Shown here in pieces: positions 35,301-42,950 of a stretch of 64,000 bases of DNA. Numbering within the stretch: position 1 is the stretch's first letter; the number at the start of each line of letters is the position of its first letter. Where the stretch lies: positions 62,001 to 126,000 of the forward strand of contig WPIO01000202.1 in NCBI GenBank assembly GCA_009760855.2. Direction: 5' to 3'. Origin of the DNA: Cristatella mucedo. Lineage: Eukaryota > Bryozoa > Phylactolaemata > Cristatellidae. Position numbers and translations under genes: made by a program. The notes below the pieces were generated by a model. It was given only the letters and a program-made list of their open reading frames with translations, had not been told where the DNA came from and made no database searches.

Positions 35301-37458
35301 GGGATGTCGTGAGCAAAGTTGGGAGTTCCAGGCTTTGGGGGCATGCGAACTAAAGGCACTGTATCCAAGAATTTTAGGTCTGTATGAGGCATAGTATAGG
35401 TTAACAGTTAACTTCCAAAAAGTGGATGGTACGATTCTTGGCCTGGTGGGGGGGGGAGTAGATCTGAGAGATAGGTTGGAGCCAAAGAATGAAGGCACTT
35501 AAAAGTAAGTGGCAGAACCTTCAAGTCGATGGGTTGCTTGACTGGTAGCCAGTGCAGGCCGGCCAGTAGTGGCGCGAAGTGGCACCTGCTACGCTCACAA
35601 AAGACAAGCCTAGCTGCAGAGTCTTGCACCATCGGTAAGTCCCTGACTGCACAGGTCGGTAGACCAGCATGCAGTGAGTTACCGAAGTCAAGACAGAATG
35701 TCACAAATGCATTGACCAATTTATGTGGTATCCCTGTCTAAACAAGCCCGAATTTTAGAAATGTTATGTAGCTGTAGAAAGTAGGCAGACTTGACAGTGG
35801 GGCTGATGTGGCCGTCTAACGAAAGGTCACTTTGGAACATTGACACCTTAATTTCAAGCTGATTCAACGGGAGATATGCTGGCAGAGCCAATTTTGAGCA
35901 TTAGCCTTTCCCATTTCTGGATCACACTTGGTTTGCGCATAACTAGTAAGTTAGTTTATCATAATTCAATTTAATAAAATTTGCTGCCACGTGCGGATGT
36001 CATCAATACATGCAGCAAGAGAGTTTAGAGAATTCGGCATGCTGGGAGCTGAGAGGGATCAAAGCAAAGGGGCAACTGAATGTCATTAGCTCTGCAGGTC
36101 CTAGAATGTGGAACTCGCTTCCACAACTCTTACACAACTACTCTCTTGCTGCCGACTATGGCTCATCCTTTTCAGTCGTCCTGAGCTGCTACTTCCGTGC
36201 TACTCACTACCTCAACTGCTCTCCTGACTCATCAATGCTTCTCGCTTTCTCTTTGTTGCGTGAGACGAAGTCTGTTAGCTACCGAATGAGTACCAAAAGC
36301 CGCTTAGGCAGTGAGTGGGCTATACAAAATTCTCCTGCATAACACCCACATAGTCTTTGCGACTTTGTGGAGTTACGGACGGAGATACATTACACAGTAG
36401 AGAAAGCCCAGATTGTACTACGGGATAAAAAACAACTATAAATGATCATGAGGCAGGCGAATCTCTTACTCACCTCCAACTCAACGAGGGCTTGTCGCTT
36501 TCTCGGAAGCATCATAACATACCTAGTCAACAAGAACGTAGTCTCCATTAGCAAAGCAACACTTTCCATCAAAAGCAACTGACGACAGCTATCAAAATCT
36601 TATCGTGGCTACTTACGCGATGGAGCCGAAAGTGCGCAAAGCTTCAAGAATATCGTCCTGTGTAGCTGTCTCTCGCAGACCTCGGACATGGAGTACCGGA
36701 GAGGGTGGAGCTCTATGAGGATCAAGGCTTCCTTCCTACATGCACGTAAGCTGGATGTCACAGACAAGCCATCGCAACAACCCTCGTAATAAAAGTTCTA
36801 AATATTCGGAAAGGTTATACAGCGAAGCTTTGACAGCGAGGGTTTCGCAGCACACGCCAGATTTACATGCACTGGATATAAATTCTGACGGCGGTCACGA
36901 CAGCAGATGAAATACAGTTACGAAGAGAGCAGTGGCCAAGCTATGGATCGCGGCTGACCGCAGCGTAACATACAGCACGGTTCCGAGCAATCAAAAGACT
37001 GGCGGCTATCAAAGGTCTGATTTTCGGCGCGCGGAAGAACAGCGTGCGAAGGCGCGTGTGAATTTCAGCTACCAATAAAGTGGGGTAAGAAAAATCGGAA
37101 CGTTGGAGCACCCGCTAGGAGTTTCGCACATGATTGGTGCTAATTTCCAAAGTGTCACCAGAGAAAATGCAGATTTCTATAACTACATCAATACATCAAA
37201 ATTCAATCACCTGAGCTACACTTTTAACATCCAAAAATACACCGGTGAGAAACGTGACGAACAGTCCATAGACAGAACACGAGCAGCCGCGCGATGAACG
37301 CACCGTGAACACGTGCCACGAAGAACTACACCAAAATGCAAAAAGTGTAACAAACGATAATTACTCCACTCTTCTAGACAACTTACTCTATCCTCACTGC
37401 GCCTACGTTTCGCCGCCGGGGCGTCGGAGTATGCATCGCCGTCGCCGTATGCCGCCAT
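17299..37458 (-). CDS. HNRNPL: HNRNPL orthologue, 14 coding exons (gene-level entry)
   Basis: Heterogeneous nuclear ribonucleoprotein L is a nuclear RNA-binding protein that recognises CA-rich RNA and controls splicing and mRNA stability. Exons in transcript order (minus strand): 37458-37387, 36735-36617, 36522-36474, 34101-33989, 31702-31615, 29250-29068, 28442-28364, 25058-24966, 24734-24550, 22207-21974, 20267-19995, 19442-19331, 17726-17631, 17375-17299. Every junction has GT/AG and all phases match. The sum is 1773 nt, 590 residues plus stop, close to the vertebrate length. RRM1 is near residues 35-115, RRM2 120-208, RRM3 about 380-460, RRM4 about 497-580. RNP2-like motifs are VLHVRGL, VLLFTIQN, VLMVYGMN and VLHFFNTP; RNP1-like motifs are QALVELE, GVQAMVEFD, GVAMVQMAD and STGLLEWES. 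Residues 209-380 form a Gly/Arg/Pro-rich linker. Introns hold family-A LINE pieces, an S2 SINE and a MITE. Family identity rests on recognition of conserved stretches; only the last exon is doubtful. Confidence 0.93.
17631..17726 (-). CDS. HNRNPL: HNRNPL coding exon 13 (RRM4 RNP1)
   Basis: A 96-nt exon, phase 1 to phase 1. Joined to exon 12 it reads SERGSTGLLEWES and then DAVEALILTNHVEIPNP, matching the SERSSSGLLEWES...NHYQMKNP end of hnRNP L RRM4. The acceptor is GTTTTTAG and the donor GTATAT. Confidence 0.92.
18709..18856 (+). mobile_element. S2 tRNA-derived SINE (best copy)
   Basis: The A box lies in GGTCTAGCGGTTAAGG and the B box in GGGCTCGAGCCC. The 3' part GAATAGAAATTAAGTTCTCT plus TGGGGCGCTATATACATGAA mirrors the family-A LINE terminus. 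A short TA run follows. It sits in HNRNPL intron 12. Confidence 0.85.
19331..19442 (-). CDS. HNRNPL: HNRNPL coding exon 12 (RRM4 start)
   Basis: A 112-nt exon from phase 0 to phase 1. It encodes VLHFFNTPAKISEDELIKIF (RNP2 and helix 1 of RRM4) and VKQFPTK. The donor is GTGAGT. The plus strand is also open here, but that frame matches nothing known. Confidence 0.94.
19575..19862 (+). mobile_element. Family-A LINE 3' end in HNRNPL intron 11
   Basis: The final RT codons (KKKLKTPIYHSI-like) lead into the 3'UTR, GTAAAGCGCCTAGAAAGAGA, and a short interrupted ATT tail. Confidence 0.75.
19995..20267 (-). CDS. HNRNPL: HNRNPL coding exon 11 (RRM3 core)
   Basis: A 273-nt exon with phase 0 at both ends. 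It begins IKFLKTKEGVAMVQMADG (RNP1 of RRM3). It continues with SLGYSKQPYLQ, SSSFKDYTGTRNNRFSNP and AAKNRIAIPAK, all diagnostic of the hnRNP L RRM3-RRM4 junction. The donor is GTAAGA. Confidence 0.96.
20480..20572 (+). mobile_element. Family-A LINE tail fragment
   Basis: Only CCTTTGCAGCAAATGTAAAG through GAGGGCGTTTTATCAAGTG remains, the last 90 bases of the element. It lies in HNRNPL intron 10. Confidence 0.7.
21175..21327 (+). mobile_element. Family-A LINE 3' end
   Basis: GTTTATCAAGCACGATATTA through GTAAAGCGCCTTGAGAAAG, GGGGGCGCTTTATCAAGTGC and an ATT run. Lies in HNRNPL intron 10. Confidence 0.8.
21974..22207 (-). CDS. HNRNPL: HNRNPL coding exon 10 (linker and RRM3 start)
   Basis: A 234-nt exon with phase 0 at both ends. 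It has an MSRGPMSHPGSSPMSP-type linker, then GSVLMVYGMNMEKFNCDRLF and NLLCLYGNVIR, which is RNP2 and helix 1 of RRM3. The acceptor is TCTGCAG and the donor GTGAGT. Confidence 0.95.
22440..22605 (-). mobile_element. Family-A LINE 3' end
   Basis: AATAATAATACATTTGCATG, CCTCAGAGAACCTAATCTC, AAAGGAGGCATGGTCGAATG. Minus orientation, in HNRNPL intron 9. Confidence 0.75.
22606..24549. other. HNRNPL intron 9, mostly single-copy
   Basis: No open frame or repeat of note. On the transcript strand the segment 23610-23660 is CA-rich (CACACACACG, GTGCACACAAACAC), the kind of sequence hnRNP L binds. Confidence 0.4.
24550..24734 (-). CDS. HNRNPL: HNRNPL coding exon 9 (RGG-like linker)
   Basis: A 185-nt exon, phase 1 to phase 0. 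It encodes a linker rich in Gly, Arg, Asp and Tyr (RYGEDFDDFHSGPRGRPG), with RG dipeptides that arginine methyltransferases could modify. Vertebrate hnRNP L has a comparable Gly/Tyr/Pro-rich linker at this place. The donor is GTGAGA. Confidence 0.87.
24966..25058 (-). CDS. HNRNPL: HNRNPL coding exon 8 (Pro/Gly linker)
   Basis: A 93-nt exon, phase 1 to phase 1, encoding QSPNRTLLGERPPPSPRQ and then GPAGGGGPSKYP. It is low-complexity Pro/Gly linker between RRM2 and RRM3. The acceptor is CTCTTGTAG and the donor GTATAG. Its assignment rests on phase agreement and open frame rather than on conservation. Confidence 0.82.
25156..25190 (-). other. Candidate alternative mini-exon in HNRNPL intron 7
   Basis: These 35 bases lie between TGTGTGTAG (acceptor) and GTGAGTACT (a strong donor), 97 nt upstream of exon 8. 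Entered from exon 7 they read V-S-A-H-P-T-K-L-A-V-P-F. They leave phase 0, so exon 8 would be read out of frame and a stop is reached soon after exon 9. This is inferred from splice-site strings only; the segment may be intronic. Confidence 0.25.
25200..27249. other. HNRNPL intron 7, GC/CAG-rich part
   Basis: Contains a 200-codon plus-strand frame (25289-25891) with no recognisable domain, a GTATATATAGG TATA-like string at about 26000, and a (CTG)n run at about 26840-26860. It could hold an alternative promoter; I cannot support a gene. Confidence 0.35.
27250..27450 (-). mobile_element. Decayed tRNA-SINE (S1-like)
   Basis: GCTGATTCAACAGCCTTATT followed by GCTCAAAACCACGACCC and TACCATTAAG matches the inverted order of S1, with poor identity. 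Confidence 0.4.
27455..27725 (+). mobile_element. Family-A LINE 3' end, split by the MITE
   Basis: The sequence before 27510 and after 27658 joins into the usual family-A 3' end (GTCATGCTTCTTTTACAG ... CGCCTAGAAGGAGATTAA ... ATTATTA). The MITE therefore inserted into an existing LINE copy. Confidence 0.6.
27510..27650. mobile_element. hAT-type MITE with SPIN-like ends
   Basis: A 141-bp non-autonomous DNA transposon. The left end CATTGGTTCTCAACCTT and the reverse complement of the right end, CAGTGGTTCTCAACCTA, are terminal inverted repeats (15 of the first 16 bases match). The flanks TTTTACAG (27502-27509) and CTTTACAG (27651-27658) form an 8-bp target duplication fitting the hAT nTnnnnAn pattern. 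Inside are GGGTCGCGACCC, GGGTCGTTCGACCC and a block reading CGGAAAACACAT on the minus strand. These are features I recall from SPIN (Space Invaders) elements. It lies in HNRNPL intron 7, inserted in a family-A LINE 3' end. Confidence 0.85.
28364..28442 (-). CDS. HNRNPL: HNRNPL coding exon 7 (post-RRM2 linker)
   Basis: A 79-nt exon encoding PDRLNVYKNDSESWDYTNPN followed by PGGGGN, the signature that follows RRM2 in hnRNP L. It ends in phase 1 at GTAAGA. On the plus strand its codons read as two TTAGGG-like units, which is a coding coincidence. Confidence 0.95.
29068..29250 (-). CDS. HNRNPL: HNRNPL coding exon 6 (RRM2 core)
   Basis: A 183-nt exon with phase 0 at both ends. It encodes DVLHTICSPSGDVVRIVVFK, the RNP1 strand GVQAMVEFD, and then LNGCDIYSGCCTLKIEYAK. 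This is the most conserved segment of the hnRNP L/LL family. The donor is GTGAGC. Confidence 0.96.
30660..30945 (-). mobile_element. Family-A LINE 3' end, diverged
   Basis: AATAATATACATTTGTATAG, TGCCCTCACAGAAATGAATC and GTTAGCATGCATGAGCACAC in inverted order. Lies in HNRNPL intron 5. Confidence 0.65.
31615..31702 (-). CDS. HNRNPL: HNRNPL coding exon 5 (RRM2 start)
   Basis: An 88-nt exon, phase 2 to phase 0. A short Gly/Ser/Ala linker leads into NKVLLFTIQNPKYPITV, the RNP2 strand of RRM2. The donor is GTAAGA. Confidence 0.93.
31868..32740 (+). mobile_element. Family-A LINE, RT fragment in HNRNPL intron 4
   Basis: The plus strand encodes GLPKGFVLGPLLFTVYTLPL, a broken palm motif (FHIYVQTQLYLCF in place of [11 protein letters not shown]), then GDLSLDDHISSTVKSAYCQL, KCRVDFCNSLLAGLPACALR and the YLSDLLPTRLS end. 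There are several frameshifts. No tail is present. Confidence 0.8.
32741..33060 (-). mobile_element. Family-A LINE RT fragment, inverted against its neighbour
   Basis: Starts abruptly at GAGTTTTGCACCAGCTGTAA and runs upstream through the RT in minus orientation to about 33060. It is the inverted counterpart of 32280-32475. A short GATTTTGAGGACACA duplication lies at its end. Confidence 0.7.
33989..34101 (-). CDS. HNRNPL: HNRNPL coding exon 4 (RRM1, second half)
   Basis: A 113-nt exon between a TTTTTGTAG acceptor and a GTAAGA donor, phase 0 to phase 2. It encodes DIKVAAAVVKF followed by the conserved QPAFFNFSTS and a KRP end. In hnRNP L proteins this block is DVxxAxxAVNYA...PAFVNYSTSQ...RP. 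It completes RRM1 and restores the reading frame into exon 5. Confidence 0.9.
35195..36086 (-). mobile_element. Family-A LINE, 3' part in HNRNPL intron 3
   Basis: The minus strand encodes TFCLDFGNSLHAGLPTCAVR, RSRCHFAPLLAGLHWLPVKQ and PLTFKCLHSLAPTYLSDLLP, all with frameshifts. It ends in the RT at CATTAGC, where a family-B piece of opposite orientation begins. Confidence 0.75.
36087..36392 (+). mobile_element. Family-B LINE 3' end
   Basis: The plus strand encodes SAGPRMWNSLPQLLHNYSLA, ADYGSSFSVVLSCYFRATHY and RETKSVSYRMSTKSRLG. The tail region GTTACGGACGGAGATACATT ends at about 36392, some 80 bases before exon 3. Confidence 0.85.
36474..36522 (-). CDS. HNRNPL: HNRNPL coding exon 3 (RRM1, RNP1)
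   Basis: A 49-nt exon starting in phase 2 and ending in phase 0 before GTGAGT. It encodes YVMMLPRKRQALVELE, which matches the YVVVMPKKRQALVEFE-type RNP1 strand of RRM1 in hnRNP L and LL. Confidence 0.92.
36617..36735 (-). CDS. HNRNPL: HNRNPL coding exon 2 (RRM1, first half)
   Basis: The acceptor TAG precedes GAAGGAAGC. The exon encodes a linker and then RNP2 of RRM1 (PVLHVRGL) and the first helix (DDILEALRTFGSIA). The donor GTAAGT splits an Ala codon (phase 2), which the first base of exon 3 completes. Confidence 0.9.
37387..37458 (-). CDS. HNRNPL: HNRNPL coding exon 1 (start codon)
   Basis: ATG at 37458 begins MAAYGDGDAYSD and ends in a basic stretch, AAKRRRSEDR, a possible nuclear localisation signal. 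The donor GTAAGT follows directly at 37386, in phase 0. The ATG sits in a purine/GC-rich context next to a GCGG-rich leader, as expected for a housekeeping gene start. The short acidic-then-basic N-terminus is typical of hnRNP L proteins, which are poorly conserved here. Confidence 0.88.
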
Positions 37459-37894
37459 AGCGGAGGAAAAACAGAATGCCGCCCGGTACAGTGAGGCGAG
37501 GTGTTGTACAAAGCCATGTCGGTCTGAAAGTTCTAAGAATTCATAAATTTATGATTTTATTGAAATATAAAGTATATTATTTAATAAATAAACACCTAAA
37601 CAGCACTTATCCTCCTGCAACCGGCTTGAGGGCCACACTTCTGGTGTTGCCCCCCGGGGGCGCCAGCGCAGCCCGCCCTCTACCTGTTCTCGTGACCTTG
37701 ACCTGCCTGGAATAAACTTGACTGCCCCATTATTATCGGCATCACTACGAAAAAATTTACTCCTTAGTCCCCAGCTGTTATTGTTTTTAAGGATTGCGAA
37801 GTAGTAACAGTTCTTCCTGCCTCGAACAATGCCCCGCGACAACGACGTTTCAGGATTGCCTTTGGCTTGACCAGGAAACGGGCAATGAAACGAT
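37459..37894. promoter_or_regulatory. HNRNPL 5' region
   Basis: Directly upstream of the start codon, with a GC-rich block at 37620-37690 that includes a CTCF-like 14-mer (37650-37663). No TATA box is obvious. Confidence 0.4.
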
Positions 37895-38260
37895 AATAAT
37901 AATAATAATAATAACAATTATAGTAGCCATAGTAATACTTATTTCATATTTCACCCGTTTCAAACTGGATTGTTATCAAGGCGCTTCACAGCTCATTGCA
38001 GGACAAGCAAAAATTGAGAGTTAATGAATTAATAATAATAATGAATTTGTTTAGCGCCATCAGAACTGAGTCAATTTCTACTTTATTTACAGGTGGTGTA
38101 AATAGCGCATGGCCAAATGATTAGTGGTAACATTCGCTATGTCATCAAATATAACACGGTTAGATGTGAGTTGCAAAAGGTCAACATGTAGATACGGTTA
38201 GTAGCGGCACGCCTGAGCGGTCGATGTAGGCCGTGGCCACAGCTGAGCACGCGTAACCCT
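37895..38260 (-). mobile_element. Family-A LINE 3' end, diverged
   Basis: A plus-strand ATA/AAT run (37893-37915) and a second AATAATAATAATG at 38030. Then TTTAGCGCCATCAGAACTGA and the inverted 3'UTR. Probably two overlapping insertions. Confidence 0.55.
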
Positions 38261-38929
38261 ATGGCGCCGTCCCAGGGAGACTACGCTAAGGCTACGGACT
38301 TTTTATGCTGAGACGCTCTTTGGCACGTTTCGAATTCCCTGCTCCAATACTGTAGGCAGACCTGTGTACATCGGCGGTGCACGTACAAGGCACTGCGATA
38401 CAAAGTAGTTGCGATACAAGGTTCAGGCGTCACCAGTATCCGTCGCACGTCGGCTGACACTAGCACCTTTAAGAGCGCCGCGTTTACGATCCGACTCAGT
38501 CCCGACGAGGAAGCCGCACGCCTCGTGCTGTGCGCGTCTGCAACTTCTGCCGTTGGAAATAGCAAATCTGACACTTAATGCACATGCCTCGCCTGTGGCC
38601 TTTAGTTAAGCCATTGACGCAGGGCAGCATCAGGCCACTAATGCATGTTATTTTTCGTATCGTCTGCTGCAATTGATCGAGCACTCATTTATGTACGCTT
38701 TGAGAGTAATAAAGGAAGAGTCTCGTTTACCGCTCACGTTCGCCCGCTGCGTCTCCAAGAGAGTCCCGCAAGACCTGACCACCGCCGGAGCCACAGTTAT
38801 GCAACACTCCTCTGTAACAATTCTGCATCATTCTAATAAGGGAAGCGATGCTATACCTCAAAAAATTGAGCAAAGTTCGCCTACTCTCCCTTTTGGCTGG
38901 ACAACCGAAGAAAGCAACTAGGCCACTGC
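38261..38929. other. No gene or clear repeat recognised
   Basis: Moderately GC-rich with short frames on both strands. Nothing resembles a known family. Confidence 0.4.
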
Positions 38930-39195
38930 AGCTGGCGATGAATATATGGCTGCAAGGCTACGTTACAAAAAAATCCGAGAGATTTGACCGTCTCCTATGC
39001 TGAAAGAGCTTGGATGGCTGCCGGTTGATCAATAGATATAGAGCTAAGTTCGTACGCTGACCTCGCAAGGCCCGCCACGGCTTGGCTCCTCCATACCTAG
39101 CTGAACTGCTGCACCAGTTCCATTATCATTGCTCCTTAATGTCCTCTATGGACAATAAATTAGCTGCTTCACTCCTCCGCATAAAGACAGTTGCT
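38930..39195 (+). mobile_element. Family-B LINE RT fragment
   Basis: Broken frames read KELGWLPVDQ, GPPRLGSSIPS-like in one frame and MAPPYLAELLHQFHYHCS in another. They correspond to ARHGLAPSYLAELLHQFQPV of other B copies. Confidence 0.7.
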
Positions 39196-39685
39196 GCGAC
39201 GCCTTGCCATGCGTCGATGGCATGCCACGAGGCGACAGGGTTCTGCGAGGCGACGGTAATCTGCGAGGCGATGGCGTTCTGTGAGGCAACGGCGTTTTTC
39301 GAGGAGACGGTCAACAGCGGGGATGAGGCGCCCGGCAGAGAGACGGTAGCGTCCGGCAGAGTGTCAGCGCAGGCCGCAGAGCCGGTACAGGCCGGAGATG
39401 CGGTATAGGACAGAACGGCGGAGGCAGCGTCCACAGAAATGACGGGAGTCCGACAGGGAGGGGATGGTGTCCGACAGAGAGGCAGCGGCATCCGCTGGAG
39501 AAGTGGCGTCGGCCGGGGAGGCACCGGTGGAGAGCCTGACAGCGCCTGCGGCCAGCGAGTCGGCGCCGATGGTTTCGGAGAAGATGGTGGCAGGAAGCGA
39601 AGCGACGCGATGGTTGCTAAAGACCGCGCTCCAGCGTGCCTCCTTCGAGCGGCTGTGACGTAGCGAGCCCGTCTGCTGTAGGGAT
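39196..39685. repeat. GC-rich minisatellite, about 18-bp unit
   Basis: TTCTGCGAGGCGACGG-like units repeat four or more times at 39238-39312. Looser GGCAGAGAGACGGTAGCG and CGGAGA units run on to about 39600. The 41.72-41.89 kb segment shares the CATCCGGCAGAGAGATGGCG wording. Confidence 0.6.
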
Positions 39686-39687
39686 CA

Positions 39688-40990
39688 TAATAATAATAAT
39701 AATATTGCACTTGATAAAGCGCCCTCAGATAACTTAATCTCTGTCAAGGCGCTTTACATTTGCTGCAAAGTGATATGCAATAGAATAGTAAGTAAAATCA
39801 TGCTTGAAAAACAAACAAAATAAATAATATGGTTAGGGGTTACATGCACAGGGTCAGCATGCAAATGTGGTTAGTGGCAGCATGCACAGTGTCAGCACGC
39901 ATAAGCACATGAAGGACGAATCGCAGGGACCCACTAAATGCTGTCTTAAATAGGTGTTTTTAAGTTTCTTTTAAATGTGGTCAGGTCAGGAGATGTTCTG
40001 ACGCAGGTCGGGAGGGAGTTCCAGGCTTTGGGAGCATACGAGCTAAATGCAAGGTCTCCAAAGGATTTAAGGTTTGTACGAGGTATTTCCAGACTCTTGG
40101 ATTCCGAAAAACGGGTGGTACGATGCTTGGCCTGATGGGGTAGTATATCTGAAAGATAGGCTGGAGCCATAGAATGAAGAGACCTAAAAGTGAGCGACAA
40201 AACCTTTAAAAAGTCAATCCGTTGCCTCACTGGTAGCCAGTGCAGGTCGGCGAGAAGTGGAGTAATGTGGCAACTGCGACGCTCACGACAGACAAGCCTA
40301 GCTGCAGAGTTTTGCACCAGCTGCAATCGCCTGATCGCACATGCTGGTAGGCCAGTAAGCAGTGAGTTGCAGAAGTCGAGACGAGATGTCACGAATGCAA
40401 GGACCAGCTTGGACGTGGTATCCTTATCTAAACAAGCCCTAATTTTAGCAATGTTATGAAGCTGAAAATAGGCAGATTTGACTGTGGAGCTGATGTGGTC
40501 GTCTAACGAGAGGTCGCTTTGGAATATGACACTTCGATTTTGAGCTGATTCAACTGGAGATATGCTGGCAGAGCCAATTTTGAAAGTCAGCCTTTCCAAT
40601 TTGTGAATCACACTGGGTTTGCCCATAACTAGTAAGTTAGTTTTATCACCGTTTAGTTTTAGAAAATTTGCTGCCATCCATGTGTGGATGTCATCAATGC
40701 ATGCAGCAAGTGAGTTGAGAGAATTTGAGGTGCTCGAAGGCTGGGAGGGATCAAAGCAAAGGTACAACTGAGTGTCACTGCATAGAAGTGAAAGCCTAGA
40801 TTGTGCTTTGCAATCACATCAGCATTAGGCAGAATATAAACGGTGAAAAGGACCGGACCTAGCACAGAGCCCTGAGGTACTCCATATTTTAGAGGTACTT
40901 CATATGATCTTTGTCCATTCACGTCAACACTCTGGAGTCTCCCACTGAGATAGGACCTGAACCACTGCAGAGCAAAGGAACAGCAGCTTA
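39688..40990 (-). mobile_element. Family-A LINE, longest 3' copy (about 1.3 kb)
   Basis: The minus strand has a 273-codon frame (40767-39946) with [60 protein letters not shown] and the family C-terminus. Upstream, in a second frame (40922-40659), is [19 protein letters not shown]. The YADD catalytic box falls at the frameshift between them ([10 protein letters not shown]), so the copy is dead. The (ATT)n tail is at 39688-39705. Confidence 0.88.
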
Positions 40991-41519
40991 ATGTTTCTGC
41001 TGGGATCGTGATCTACTGATCAGGTGGGCATGTGGTTTCGTTCAAGTGCCGGTCATGTTAACGGTGGTTGCTGGACTGTGACGGTGCTGTTGTGCTGTAA
41101 AGTGTTTCCCCTTGTGTGGATGCCGCACGGCGAGTGTGATTTCGTTTACAATGACGGTCAGTTTAATTGTGGTTTCTAGACTGTGACTGTGACTTTGTCA
41201 GGTGCTTTTTCTCTTGAGTTGGATGCCGCTTGTTGTTTTGATCTTACGCAAATTAATGGTGAGATTTTTTATCTCGAGATTACGAAGGCGTGTGGTTTAG
41301 TGGTTAATTGTGGGTTAATGGCTTTATTTGTTAATGGGTCATACAGGTCTATGGGTGAATAAGTTAACGTTTTACAAGGGAGAGACAATGCCGGGTGAGG
41401 AGAGGGAGTGGGAAACAGGAAGGAGGGGAGAGCGGCTGTGGGCTGTAACGCTGCGAGCGTTGACGAAATACGTAAGTGTAAAAGCCCCCCTGGGTGACTG
41501 CGTTTCATCTATAAAATAA
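40991..41519. other. No gene recognised
   Basis: G/T-rich on the plus strand, with short frames only. GGTTTCTAGACTGTGACTGTG and GGTTGCTGGACTGTGACGGTG form a loose internal duplication. Confidence 0.4.
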
Positions 41520-41523
41520 CTTC

Positions 41524-41647
41524 GCTATATATATATATACAGCTATAAATAAATAAATATATATATATAACTAGCTATAAATAAATAAATATATATATAT
41601 ATATATTTATATATTTATAAATATATTAATATATATATATATATATT

Positions 41648-41712
<65 letters not shown>
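41524..41712. repeat. Compound (TA)n / AATA / (TG)n microsatellite
   Basis: Alternating TA runs mixed with AAATAAAT at 41524-41656, then a pure TG run at about 41655-41712. The TG part could adopt Z-DNA. Confidence 0.9.
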
Positions 41713-41715
<3 letters not shown>

Positions 41716-41892
41716 GCAACGGTGCGCCGGGAAGCGACAGTCAGAGACTGGTGCGTTTGTAGGCGTGCGGCAGCGAGGTGGATGCGTGAGTTAGTGTGGC
41801 GGTAGCATCCGGCAGAGAGATGGCGGTGCAGACCGGAGAGTCAGCGCTGGCCGGAGAGTCGGCACAGGAAAGAAAGTAGGCGCAGGATAGAA

Positions 41893-42366
41893 TAATAAAA
41901 ATAACACATTTGATAAAGCGCCCTCAGAGAACTCAATCTCTTTCTAGGCGCTTTACGATTGCTGCAAAGGAGGCGCCATCGAATGGTTAGTGGCAGCATG
42001 CTCAATAAACGACAGGAATAACTTGGTTAGGCGTGATATGAACAAGGTCAGCATACAAGCGTGATTAGTGGCGGTATGCAACTGTGTCAGCACGGGTCCG
42101 GACATAAAGAACGAATCACAGAGACCCGCTAAATGTTGTTACAAGTAGATGCATTTTTAGTTTCTTTTTAAATGTGGAAAAGTCAGAAGATGTCGTGACG
42201 CAGGTCGGAGTGAGTTCGAGGCTTTGGGAGCATACGAACTAAATGCACGGTCTCCAAAGGATTTGAGGTTTTTACGTGGTATAGCAATGTTATGTACGTG
42301 AAAGTAGGTAGACTTGACTGTGGAGCTGATGTGGTCGTCTAATGAAAGGTCACTTTGAAATATAAC
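41893..42366 (-). mobile_element. Family-A LINE, internally deleted
   Basis: The tail, stem-loop and 3'UTR are followed by the RT C-terminus. The sequence then jumps at about 42283 to TAGCAATGTTATGTACGTGA, skipping several hundred bases of RT. Confidence 0.75.
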
Positions 42367-42370
42367 ACCC

Positions 42371-42950
42371 AGATAATAATAACACACTTGATAAATCGCC
42401 CTCAGATAATTCCATCTCTTTATAGGCGCTTTACATTCGCTGCTAAGGAAACACGATCGAAGGTGAGTGGTATCGTGCTTGATACCCAACATGAATTACA
42501 TGGTTAGGGGTGACATGCACAGGGTCAGCATGCAAGTGAGGTTAGTGGCAGCATACTCAAGTGTCAGCACACATAAGCACATTAAGAACGAATGACAGGG
42601 ACCCACTAAATGCTGTCATAAATAGATGCGCTCTTGGCTTCTTTTTAAATGTGCTCAAGTCAGGGGATGCCGTGGCGAAGACCGGGAGGTCAAGTCAGGT
42701 CAAGTTAAGGTCAAGTCAGGGGATGCCGTGGCGCAGATCGGGAGGGAGTTCCAGGCTTTGGGAGCATACAAACTAAATGCACGGTCCCCAAAGGATTTGA
42801 GGTCTGTACGATTTATAGGTAAAGACTCAGTTTCCGAAAAGCGGGTGGTACGATGCTTGGTCTGGTGGGTTAGTAGATCTAATTGGTAGGCTGGAGCCAA
42901 ATGATGAACGGACTTAAAAAGTGAGCGACAGAACGTTGATGTCGATCTGA
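42371..42950 (-). mobile_element. Family-A LINE, 3' part, with local duplication
   Basis: A second copy in the same orientation inserted in or against the first. At 42652-42740 the block AAGTCAGGGGATGCCGTGGC is duplicated, with GTCAAGTCAG repeats between. Confidence 0.8.

Noticed and set aside
39126-39710. 194-codon minus frame rich in Pro/Ala/Ser as a gene
   Set aside because: It is the translation of a GC-rich minisatellite running out of a LINE relic; the repetitive composition explains the open frame.
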